A stretch of DNA of 64,000 bases, taken from Sphingobacterium sp. BN32. Its GTDB lineage: Bacteria; Bacteroidota; Bacteroidia; Sphingobacteriales; Sphingobacteriaceae. The stretch spans positions 2,790,001 to 2,854,000 of the forward strand of contig NZ_CP129963.1 in the NCBI RefSeq assembly GCF_030503615.1, given 5' to 3'. Position numbers and translations under genes: made by a program. How positions within the stretch are numbered: the stretch's first letter is position 1; every line of letters starts with the position of its first letter. Positions 26,465 to 33,579 of the stretch are shown in pieces. The notes under the pieces are model-generated. The model saw nothing but the letters and a program-made list of their open reading frames with translations, was not told the DNA's origin and did no database searches.

Positions 26465-27508
26465 ATGCTTAATAAATTCTGGAATCACATTTCCTATCGA
26501 CATGTACCCCAAGAAACTGTAAATCAACCAAGATTAATTCAACTAAAGATTATTAACCGCCTCACGCTGGGCACCTCAATAATCATTTTCTTACATGTAA
26601 TTCGCGATTACTTTTTTTTAAACTTTCCTTGGACCTGGCTAACAAGCAGCAGGATCATCCTGGCTGCATTTTTACTCTACTGTTATTTTCATTATAAGGC
26701 ACGCTTCAGGGCAATTTTCCAATTTAGCCTCTATTTTATTTTGGCGGCCTTAATATTCACGATGAGCCTCTGCTATGGAGTAGACAGCGATTTCTATCTT
26801 TTCTTTTTCCCTTATTTGGGGAGTTTCAGCTTATTATTTAATGATAAAGACAATTTCAAATACAGTATTCTCCTTTACAGCCTTACCTTTCTGATTGTTC
26901 TATCACTAAATAAATTTCAGATTGAACCTTATCACTTTAATATAGAGGAATATAGTCATGCCCAGCAGACGATCCGCATTCAGACTATTCTTGAGGTGTT
27001 GATACTCACGGGTTTTCACAGCTATTATGTATTCGAAAAAAATATGAAACTCATTTCACTTAATAACAACTACCAAAGCAGCAATAATGAAATTGTTGCA
27101 TTGAAAGCGGCAGTTGAAGATGAGAAGATTAATAAATTAGAAGAACTTCTCGAATTAGCGAAATCCTGCGACCCTGGCTTCCTCTCCTTATTCCAACATA
27201 TATTTCCAAAATTCCGCGATGCGCTGTATGAAATCAATTCAAACTTTGGCCAGGAGGACTTTCGCCTTTGCGCCTATATAAAATTAGGTTTTAACACCAA
27301 AGAAATTGCCCATTATAACCATCTATCCATACGTACGGTGCAAACGAAGAAGAGTAGATTAAGGAAGACATTTGGTGTTGCGTCAGAAAAAAACCTTTAC
27401 GTGTGGGTTTCTGAAATCGTTGACCAGGCCACTTCTACTTTTTTAAGCACGAGTGAAAGATGTAATGATGCGTCCACAAATCACTTTGAATCAATAAAAA
27501 CCATGTAA
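26465..27508 (+). CDS. Membrane-bound regulator with C-terminal LuxR-type HTH
   Basis: 347 residues. About residues 30-195 hold roughly five to six hydrophobic segments (LTLGTSIIIFLHVI, IILAAFLLYCYFHY, SLYFILAALIFTMSLCYG, FYLFFFPYLGSF, SILLYSLTFLIVLSL, ILEVLILTGFHSYYV). A charged helical linker (about 200-240) follows, then a LuxR/GerE-like helix-turn-helix (about 270-325: YIKLGFNTKEIAHYNHLSIRTVQTKKSRLRK). There is no receiver or kinase domain, so it is a one-component membrane sensor. It sits 86 nt before the small peptide and FISUMP lipoprotein genes, the natural candidate targets. The ligand is unknown. The gene starts about 240 nt past the ABC ATPase breakpoint, so it may belong to an acquired segment. 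Confidence 0.8.
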   Translation: MLNKFWNHISYRHVPQETVNQPRLIQLKIINRLTLGTSIIIFLHVIRDYFFLNFPWTWLTSSRIILAAFLLYCYFHYKARFRAIFQFSLYFILAALIFTMSLCYGVDSDFYLFFFPYLGSFSLLFNDKDNFKYSILLYSLTFLIVLSLNKFQIEPYHFNIEEYSHAQQTIRIQTILEVLILTGFHSYYVFEKNMKLISLNNNYQSSNNEIVALKAAVEDEKINKLEELLELAKSCDPGFLSLFQHIFPKFRDALYEINSNFGQEDFRLCAYIKLGFNTKEIAHYNHLSIRTVQTKKSRLRKTFGVASEKNLYVWVSEIVDQATSTFLSTSERCNDASTNHFESIKTM

Positions 27509-27624
27509 AAATTACTACAAAACGTAGTTTATACGTATCATAAATCGAACTTTTGGTGTAGCCCAACTTTCTCATTTACCCTGCTTTTCAGCATATGTTT
27601 GACGGCGTTAAACACCTGAAAAAC

Positions 27625-27777
27625 ATGAAAAAACCAAATTACCAAGGTCCGCTGATCAAGCTGGAGCTCATTGAACTAGAATGCGGAATTGCCGCCCAGT
27701 CGACAGAAGGGGTTGACATCGGAACCCCAGGCGTAGAAGATCCGCCAGAAGACATTGATGAGCAGGAGTTATTTTAA
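27625..27777 (+). CDS. Small acidic peptide (50 aa) ahead of FISUMP lipoprotein gene
   Basis: 50 residues from the ATG at 27625; an upstream in-frame ATG at 27595 would add 10. The N-terminal half is mixed (NYQGPLIKLELIELECGIAA), then a strongly acidic, Gly/Pro-containing tail (DPPEDIDEQELF). There is no signal peptide. I recall short Bacteroidota proteins with the pattern IELECGIAA just upstream of fimbrillin/FISUMP genes, but do not know a function. The single Cys before GIAA and the leader/tail asymmetry make a processed peptide conceivable, without direct evidence. It lies 21 nt before the lipoprotein gene, so they are co-transcribed. Confidence 0.6.
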   Translation: MKKPNYQGPLIKLELIELECGIAAQSTEGVDIGTPGVEDPPEDIDEQELF

Positions 27778-27798
27778 ATTAATTGAGAACAAAAAAAA

Positions 27799-29316
27799 AT
27801 GAGGAAATTGAATTTCATTAAAAAATGCATGGTTGCCAGCCTGATCGCAGGATCAGTCTTTATTCAAGGTTGCGAGAAAAGTGAATCGGCAGCAGATACG
27901 GACGGAAACACGACCGTATTAATTAAAGTAGTCGATAAAGCGAGGATTCAAGCATCGACAACACTTCCTAAGATAAAATCTTATCAGATGGAAGTTCAAA
28001 GTGATAAGAACGACGACGTTCCGATGCAGGTGACTGCAGAGTCAAGTGTTGAGGAAGGAATTACCCCGAATCAACCCAAACTTATCAGTTCAACCATCCG
28101 CTCTTCGGCGGGAGGACTAAAGGCGTCTACAAATGCTGCAAAGGGCGCAAAATATCGCATGATGATCTATTATAAGGATAGCGGTCTATTCTATAAATCG
28201 ATGATGATGAATGCTGATGAGATGGCTAAAGTGGAACTACCTAGCCATAACACTTTTAATTGGATAGCTTATACCTACAACGACGACAGTGAGTTAGAAG
28301 TACCCAGCGACTTGGATAATCCAAAAATAGAATCACTGATCGACAGACCGCTTTTGTATGCTAGTGGTGAGATCGAAGTAGAGGGAGGCCAAGCGTCGAT
28401 TGACATTCAATTTAAGTACTTACAGGCACAGGTTGTTGTAGAATTAAATTCCACACAAATGTATGGAACTGTCGTATCGGTGAAGGCTAAATTTGACAAG
28501 ACAGACTACATCAAAAACGCTACATTAAACTTAAAAACGGGGAAATTCGAAGATGTACAAAGCAGCAATATCAGTGACCTGACGTTTCATACCGATGTAG
28601 ACGGAAAAACAAAATACACATCATACTATACGATCGAACCTGAAAGATTGACAAACATGGGCGTTATCTTTTCCGAGATTCAGGTGAAGCTCGATGAGAC
28701 GGGAGAAATACGTTCAGGATTAACCAACGCAGGCGTCCCACAGCTCGTAAATTTTGAATTTGTAAATCCTGCCTCCTTTAAGACGTTGAGAGCAAGACTG
28801 ATGGTTACAGGCGGTTATTATCTTGTGCGCGGCATAAAATGGTCTCCAGGATACCTGTATATTCATTCTGACGGCAGCTACCGCTTCCGTTCTGAGCAAA
28901 AGTATCTTGGCTATTATGACTGCGATTTCTATTGGAACTGGAAGTCAACAACACCTAGAGGACGAACAGGAAGCGGCGATCCTTGCGCAAAGGTTTATCC
29001 GGAAGGCAACTGGCGACTACCTACATATGCTGAAATCAGCAAAATGGCAGGTACTTATTTGTCGAGCGGTTCTAATTTCGTCGCTTACCCCGACGAACGT
29101 ACAACAAATCGTTATATGTACTTGATGGAGCATGGAATCATGTCCGGATATTACTGCAACGCAACATGTACGGGTTATGGAAAAATTTGGTCGAGCACTC
29201 AAAAATCCAGTTGCGCAGCCTACATCTTAGAGATCGAAGCTTCATGCCGAAAAGCCTGGGTGACGCATCTTTCAACAAGCTACAGGCTTCCTGTACGCTG
29301 CGTAAGAAACAATTAA
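27799..29316 (+). CDS. Fimbrillin-like lipoprotein with C-terminal FISUMP-type domain
   Basis: 505 residues, lipobox VFIQGC (Cys25). Residues about 30-350 look like a fimbrillin/Mfa2-type beta domain (FNWIAYTYN, LIDRPLLYASGEIEV, FKYLQAQVVVEL). The C-terminal roughly 150 residues carry the FISUMP pattern known from Fibrobacter major paralogous proteins: GDPCAKVYPEGNWRLPTYAE, KIWSSTQ and YRLPVRCVRNN, with several Cys (CDFYW, YYCNATC, SSCAAY, ASCRKA) that could form disulfides. It is likely a surface-exposed adhesin or ligand-binding tip. It probably responds to the adjacent membrane LuxR-type regulator. A GC-rich hairpin ends the unit. Confidence 0.8.
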   Translation: MRKLNFIKKCMVASLIAGSVFIQGCEKSESAADTDGNTTVLIKVVDKARIQASTTLPKIKSYQMEVQSDKNDDVPMQVTAESSVEEGITPNQPKLISSTIRSSAGGLKASTNAAKGAKYRMMIYYKDSGLFYKSMMMNADEMAKVELPSHNTFNWIAYTYNDDSELEVPSDLDNPKIESLIDRPLLYASGEIEVEGGQASIDIQFKYLQAQVVVELNSTQMYGTVVSVKAKFDKTDYIKNATLNLKTGKFEDVQSSNISDLTFHTDVDGKTKYTSYYTIEPERLTNMGVIFSEIQVKLDETGEIRSGLTNAGVPQLVNFEFVNPASFKTLRARLMVTGGYYLVRGIKWSPGYLYIHSDGSYRFRSEQKYLGYYDCDFYWNWKSTTPRGRTGSGDPCAKVYPEGNWRLPTYAEISKMAGTYLSSGSNFVAYPDERTTNRYMYLMEHGIMSGYYCNATCTGYGKIWSSTQKSSCAAYILEIEASCRKAWVTHLSTSYRLPVRCVRNN

Positions 29317-29422
29317 ACGATACAGAAAAGTTAGAAAAGCTTTTTCTATATAGGTTTCAATTTATAATTGTTTTTTCAAGTTAGCTTTCCATTTACCTAT
29401 GGAAAATTGACTATTGCTTTAC

Positions 29423-29452
29423 AACGCTCCCCCTCCGGGGGAGCTGCGTTTT
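29423..29452. terminator. Bidirectional terminator between FISUMP and SGNH genes
   Basis: CTCCCCC (29427-29433) pairs with GGGGGAG (29437-29443) around a 3-nt loop, extended by AACG/CGTT outer arms, followed by TTTT on the plus strand. It lies between convergent genes. Confidence 0.8.
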
Positions 29453-29455
29453 AGG

Positions 29456-30268
29456 TTAATGATAACCTTCATAATAGGCTCCACCGCAGGTCGGTTGTTT
29501 GGGATCAAATATCGATAGTGCTTTAAATAAGGAAATCGCCATCTCTTTATGGCCTTGCCCATTTGGATGCAGTGGATCGTTCAATAGTTTCTTTGACCAT
29601 TGATGGCTATACTTTCTTTTTAATTCGCCATTCCAAATTTCCCATTGATCGACGAAAATAACCTGCTCCTTAGCAACAAGGGCCTTCATTTCAGCAACGT
29701 AATCTTTTAAATTGGCGCGCTCTGGCGCATGCGATTCAAGAATCGCTGTTGGACTGAGCAATACCGGAATAGCAGCAATTGCACGTATTTTTCGAATCAA
29801 ATTCCCTAGATTTTCTCCATACTGCTCTACAGAAATGGCCTTGTCTTTCGCCGCGTCGTTCGTGCCGATCATTAGAAAAACGACCTGTGGCTTACTATGC
29901 GCGACTCGCCAATCAAAATCGTCTAGAATATTTTTGGTTGTATTTCCGCTCACAGCAGTATTAATGATCAAATCGCGCGATCGCCCCATCTCATACCGCA
30001 CGCGTTCAAAAAATATTTCGGAGTAGGTACGCATACCATGCGTATGTTTTGCCCCTTGAGTGATACTATTTCCCGTAAATAGCCAGGTAATAGGGGTTTT
30101 GCTTTTCAGCATTTCTGCAATTGCTCGCTTATCTTTTTCGAGCGAATCACCTAACAGTTCATTGCAAACGACTTCTGGATTTCTCAACGTTAAACTAGCA
30201 GGCGTATTGCTTGCAGGATAAAGAAATAGAGAGGTGAAACAAGTTAAGAGTACATTGTTCAGGATCAT
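29456..30268 (-). CDS. Secreted SGNH/GDSL-family hydrolase
   Basis: Exported esterase-like hydrolase of 270 residues with an N-terminal hydrophobic signal. The four SGNH blocks are present: FTGNSITQG with nucleophile Ser68 (Asn replaces the Asp of GDS, a known variant), VSGNTT with Gly108, IGTNDAAKD with Asn137, and DPLHPNGQGH with Asp231 and His234. Such enzymes remove acetyl or acyl groups from sugars or lipids; the substrate is not evident. It stands alone between a shared terminator and a small lipoprotein gene, so there is no operon context. The 200 nt before it (30269-30469) hold nothing I can name. Confidence 0.85.
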   Translation of the reverse strand: MILNNVLLTCFTSLFLYPASNTPASLTLRNPEVVCNELLGDSLEKDKRAIAEMLKSKTPITWLFTGNSITQGAKHTHGMRTYSEIFFERVRYEMGRSRDLIINTAVSGNTTKNILDDFDWRVAHSKPQVVFLMIGTNDAAKDKAISVEQYGENLGNLIRKIRAIAAIPVLLSPTAILESHAPERANLKDYVAEMKALVAKEQVIFVDQWEIWNGELKRKYSHQWSKKLLNDPLHPNGQGHKEMAISLFKALSIFDPKQPTCGGAYYEGYH

Positions 30269-30469
30269 TTTAGGATTGATTTTTTGATTGAACTTAAGAT
30301 ACGATTTTTTGTTAAAGTTTCGAGCTTCTGACGAATCGCGGATTTACAAAAAAGCTATCCTTCGAATGATCAATCCTAAGATGTCCTATTTTTTCGGAAC
30401 GTGCCTGCTCCCAATGCCCATCAAGTAACTTGGGCCTAATACTCTCTCATTGGAAACTGGAAAACTTTT

Positions 30470-30823
30470 TTATAGTTTTTTTAAGGTGACCCAGTTCTTT
30501 GGTTCAATCTCAAATTTTAGAGTAGAGCCACTGACTTCAAACGGCATTTTAAAGTCTCCATCCTCAACGATTACCCCCTTATTGGTTTTCGTATCAAACG
30601 TATAGGTTCCGGTCCAGTTGTTGGGCTGATAATATCCTTGGATTTTTCCACCAGCCTCAAATGCAAGGGTAATTTTAACCGGTTCTGGAAGCCCCCCGAA
30701 TGTCCCCTTCCCTTCCCATTTGGTATCAACCAAATTGACGATTTCAATTTCATTCGAATCTTCCTTGCTACAGGAAACTAGGGTAATAGACAGCAAAAAA
30801 AAAGCATAGATTAATTTTTTCAT
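30470..30823 (-). CDS. Small lipocalin-like lipoprotein, function unknown
   Basis: 117 residues from the ATG at 30823; the open frame runs 45 nt further upstream, but MKKLIYAFFLLSITLVSC gives a proper lipoprotein signal (Cys18). The mature part has alternating short beta strands with Gly turns (TKWEGKGTFG, IQGYYQPNNWTGTYTFD, GSTLKFEIEPKNWVTL), resembling small lipocalin-like domains common in Bacteroidota. I do not recognise a specific family. Monocistronic. Confidence 0.7.
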   Translation of the reverse strand: MKKLIYAFFLLSITLVSCSKEDSNEIEIVNLVDTKWEGKGTFGGLPEPVKITLAFEAGGKIQGYYQPNNWTGTYTFDTKTNKGVIVEDGDFKMPFEVSGSTLKFEIEPKNWVTLKKL

Positions 30824-30990
30824 AGTGTGTGATTTATGTGTGTGTGATGAGAAAAAATAATCAAACACTATGCCGCTTGAAGTCTGCTTTTATCATCAGC
30901 CCTTTCACTCCCAATGAATAGCCCTTTCAGAGCGGGTCTGATACGGTTATACATTGGGTATGAAAGGGGTTTGAATTGGGTTTATGTTGT

Positions 30991-31232
30991 AGTTAGTGTT
31001 TAGTAGTTAGTATTTAGTAGTTAGTAGTTAGACCTATGTCGGGATTAGATGTTAGACAATTAGATTTTAGGCAATGTGTATCCTTGAAAAGAGAGATATA
31101 AAGATGGAAAGGATATTTCGCCATAGGTCTAACTATTAAATACTAAGTACTAAAAACTATTCCTGAACCAGGAAAGGAAGGGTTTAAGACAGCACCAAAT
31201 CTAATTTCTAAAATCTGACATCTAAAATCTAA
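30991..31232. repeat. Nested inverted TTAG-rich repeat element
   Basis: The gap 30869-31290 has no gene. Left arm 30991-31038 is a tandem of TTAGTA(G/T)-type units ending in GTTAGACCTATG. Its imperfect reverse complement sits at 31122-31160 (CATAGGTCTAAC followed by TAGTAC-type units). A second pair nests across it: TTAGATGTTAG...GATTTTAG at 31044-31070 with its reverse complement at 31199-31232. The transcript could fold into a long double hairpin, or this is a miniature palindromic dispersed element. No transposase is nearby. Confidence 0.65.
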
Positions 31233-31241
31233 CGCTTGCGC

Positions 31242-31272
31242 AAAAAAAAGAGGTCTCGAGGACCTCCTTTAT
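31242..31272 (-). terminator. Terminator of serine protease gene
   Basis: On the minus strand a GAGGTCC/GGACCTC-type stem (about 31250-31267) is followed by eight T residues (31249-31242), 20 nt past the protease stop codon. Confidence 0.85.
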
Positions 31273-31290
31273 GATGAATTTTTTTTGAAT

Positions 31291-32175
31291 TTAGTTGATT
31301 AATTCTTTCAAAGTAATCACTGGTTTTGTGCCTTTTACGACCATCTGTAAATCTCTTTGTTGGTGTGGGTTGTAATAGATGGAAGATGTTGTTGATACAG
31401 TTCCGATCAGGTTTCCTTTATTATCAACGACAGGTGCACCACTGGATCCGGCGGCATAGTCTGCTGTGATTTCCATTTCGGGGTATTTTGTGCTATTGCC
31501 TGAACGATCGCTCTTCATGTAGTTTCTAGCAACGATACCTTTTGAGAAGTAGAACAACATATTGTTTGGATTGCTTAATACAAACACATCAGCGCCTAAT
31601 TTTGCGGTATTTCCTAATCCAAATGGTTTCAATTTATCTCCTTTTGTATCCACACGTAGGATGGCTAAGTCATTTTCTTTTGAATTGGTCAGCACCTCCA
31701 TCACAGGGTAGACTTTCCCGTTCGCGGTCATAATCTGTAGCAACAATTTGTTCCCTGCCGTATCTGCATACGCTTCTACCACGTGATGATTCGTTACGAT
31801 TAAACCGTCTTCATCGATTACATAGCCTGAAGCAGCATTCACATGTGTTTTATCACATTTACCACATAAGTATGCTTCACTTACGACCACGGTTGATTCT
31901 AAAGCGCGCTCAGCGATCGCTTCGGCACTCAGTTCCTTTGTTGCTGGTTTTACGGATTGTACTTTTACTCTTTTATTCGCATTGGCTTTCAATTGTGCAA
32001 CGGCGTCTTGCGGTGTCAAGAATTTGCCATTGCCAATGTTTGCGGCTGCTTCTTTTTCCATTAAGTCGAAGTATGCTTGATTGTCATGGAAAGTATGATC
32101 GACTTTCTTTTGTTGAGCCTGCACGTTTAAAGCGAGCAACAAGGCAATAATGGATAATTTAAATTGGGCTTTCAT
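31291..32175 (-). CDS. Secreted trypsin-like serine protease (S1C-type)
   Basis: 294 residues with a clear signal peptide (ends NVQAQQ). The chymotrypsin-fold triad is visible: His131 in VTNHHVVE, Asp169 in ENDLAILRV and Ser245 in AAGSSGAPVVD. There is no PDZ domain, so it is not a full HtrA/DegP. A CxxC pair (Cys104, Cys107 in YLCGKCDKTH) precedes the first strand and could bind metal or form a disulfide. About 80 residues between signal and protease domain are Ala/Lys-rich and probably helical. Single-gene unit with its own terminator; role in envelope protein quality control or secreted proteolysis is inferred. Confidence 0.85.
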   Translation of the reverse strand: MKAQFKLSIIALLLALNVQAQQKKVDHTFHDNQAYFDLMEKEAAANIGNGKFLTPQDAVAQLKANANKRVKVQSVKPATKELSAEAIAERALESTVVVSEAYLCGKCDKTHVNAASGYVIDEDGLIVTNHHVVEAYADTAGNKLLLQIMTANGKVYPVMEVLTNSKENDLAILRVDTKGDKLKPFGLGNTAKLGADVFVLSNPNNMLFYFSKGIVARNYMKSDRSGNSTKYPEMEITADYAAGSSGAPVVDNKGNLIGTVSTTSSIYYNPHQQRDLQMVVKGTKPVITLKELIN

Positions 32176-32458
32176 TTGTTTTTAATTTGGTTTATTGTTT
32201 TTATTTATCTTTTCAATAAAGTCTTTGCGAATATATTAATAAAGGCGCGATTATATCCTCATAATTAATATAGTTTCTGTTTTGTATAGAAAATAATACA
32301 AACAATTATAATATTAGCAATAGTTTACACTCTTTATTTAATTTATTACAGCGAATTAAGAGCTTAGTTTCGAGAATGTTATAGGTTTTGGATGGCATTT
32401 TATTTTTCGTAGGCTGACTGTCTATTGCTTTGTGGTAAAATGTTTCTTTCTACTGTTG

Positions 32459-32710
32459 GAAGACTGCCTATTTTGTGCGAAGATACATTGATCAATCGTC
32501 GAAAGGTAGCCTATTTTATTGTGAGAAGACGTGCTGTTCTGATGTGGAAAGATATACTATTCTCCTGCGGAAAGACTTGCTATCTGGAACCCTTTAGCGA
32601 AAGGACTTCAATAATACAGTCCACATTAGAGTTCTACAATATATTTCTCGCATACAGTTCTACAATACTTTCCAACTATACAATCCAATGCATATTTCAC
32701 AGAATATTTC
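32459..32710. repeat. Degenerate ~22-bp repeat field that switches orientation
   Basis: The 660-nt gap 32176-32835 contains seven plus-oriented units starting with GAAGA/GAAAG at 32459, 32479, 32501, 32525, 32547, 32570 and 32599 (steps of 20-29 nt, mostly 22-24). Several continue into a CTATT...TGTG core. From about 32644 the same GAAA-start units appear on the opposite strand (TTTC at 32644, 32669, 32695 and 32707), two carrying a shared TTGTAGAACT. The field is thus roughly dyad-symmetric around 32620. A 110-codon open frame across it is a by-product. The rest of the gap (32176-32430) is AT-rich with no feature I can name apart from where the protease promoter should lie. Confidence 0.6.
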
Positions 32711-32781
32711 GATGTATGGATAATTACTACTCTTCTTATCCGTCTTATTTTTACTAATAAATTTAGTTTTAAACATTGCTT

Positions 32782-32812
32782 GTTTGCTAAATATTTTAGT
32801 ATTAATTTTGTT
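32782..32812 (+). promoter_or_regulatory. Bacteroidetes-type promoter with internal palindrome, imu operon
   Basis: TTG at 32782-32784, a 20-bp spacer and TAATTTTG at 32805-32812 fit the Bacteroidetes primary sigma consensus (-33 TTTG, -7 TAnnTTTG). Inside the spacer lies CTAAA-TAT-TTTAG (32789-32801), an inverted repeat well placed for a repressor, possibly a LexA-type SOS repressor. The gene also has a rare strong ribosome site, AGGAGG at 32829-32834. Confidence 0.5.
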
Positions 32813-32838
32813 TTGAAAGCCTTGAATAAGGAGGTATG

Positions 32839-33573
32839 ATGTTAAAAAACAGAGAAGCGTTAATCAGTCAGTTAAAGAACGATATGTTGCTTTGGCAGGG
32901 GGTAAAACCTCGGGATAGCCAAGAGGAGCGTCTTGGTTTAGGACCTATTGAGGAGGCTTTTCCCAATGGCCTTTTTCCTAAGGGCAGCATTCATGAATTT
33001 ATTAGTAGCGGTCGCGAAGAGGGGGCTAGTTCTTGTGGTTTCATGAGTGTTTTGCTGGGGAAGCTGATGAAGAGCAAAGGTGTCTGTCTGTGGATCAGCA
33101 GCTTTAAATCTTTATTTCCTATTTCGATAAAAAGCTTTGGTGTTGAACCTGAGCGTGTTGTTTTTATCTGCATGCAGAAGGAGAAAGATGTGCTTTGGGC
33201 GATGGAGGAGGCATTAAAATGCCCGGGCATTGCGGGGGTTATTGCGGAGGTTCATCAACTGGATTATACACAGACCCGTAGATTACAGCTTGCTGCAGAA
33301 AAAACGCAAGGTGTGGGTTTTATTTTACGTCATAATCCGCGCAGTTTGGCGGCGACTGCTTGCACAGCCCGTTGGCAGATTAAGCCTTTGGCGAGCGCTG
33401 CCGAGGAGGGTTTGCCGGGCATCGGTTTTCCGCGTTGGGATGTAGAATTGCTGAAGGTTCGAAATGGTAATCCCGGGCGTTGGGAAATGGAATTTTCCCA
33501 CCTAGGTCTACGTCCTGTTTTTCAAAAATCGAATACATCTATTTTATCCGGCAAAACTCAGCAGACAGGTTAA
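32839..33573 (+). CDS. imuA: ImuA-like RecA-fold protein
   Basis: First gene of the damage-induced mutagenesis cassette. About 244 residues, with a RecA-like fold pattern (LGPIEEAFPNGLFPKGSIHEF, CLWISSFKSLFPISIKSFGV, PERVVFICMQKEKDVLWAMEEAL, TQGVGFILRH) but no canonical Walker A, as in other ImuA/SulA-like proteins. ATG codons at 32836 and 32839 are adjacent; the second has better spacing to AGGAGG. It regulates or assembles the ImuB/DnaE2 translesion complex. imuB follows by 6 nt. Confidence 0.8.
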   Translation: MLKNREALISQLKNDMLLWQGVKPRDSQEERLGLGPIEEAFPNGLFPKGSIHEFISSGREEGASSCGFMSVLLGKLMKSKGVCLWISSFKSLFPISIKSFGVEPERVVFICMQKEKDVLWAMEEALKCPGIAGVIAEVHQLDYTQTRRLQLAAEKTQGVGFILRHNPRSLAATACTARWQIKPLASAAEEGLPGIGFPRWDVELLKVRNGNPGRWEMEFSHLGLRPVFQKSNTSILSGKTQQTG

Positions 33574-33579
33574 TGTATC

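Noticed and set aside
30991-31160. TTAG-type tandem units as a CRISPR array
   Set aside because: Units are only 6-10 nt with no unique spacers, and no cas genes are present.
29456-32175. SGNH hydrolase, small lipoprotein and serine protease as one operon
   Set aside because: Gaps of about 200 and 470 nt and a strong terminator after the protease indicate separate units.
32425-32757. 110-codon open frame on the plus strand upstream of imuA
   Set aside because: It runs straight across the degenerate repeat field; its Cys-Gly-Lys/Trp-Lys-Asp-like echoes come from the DNA repeats, with no domain, signal or ribosome site.
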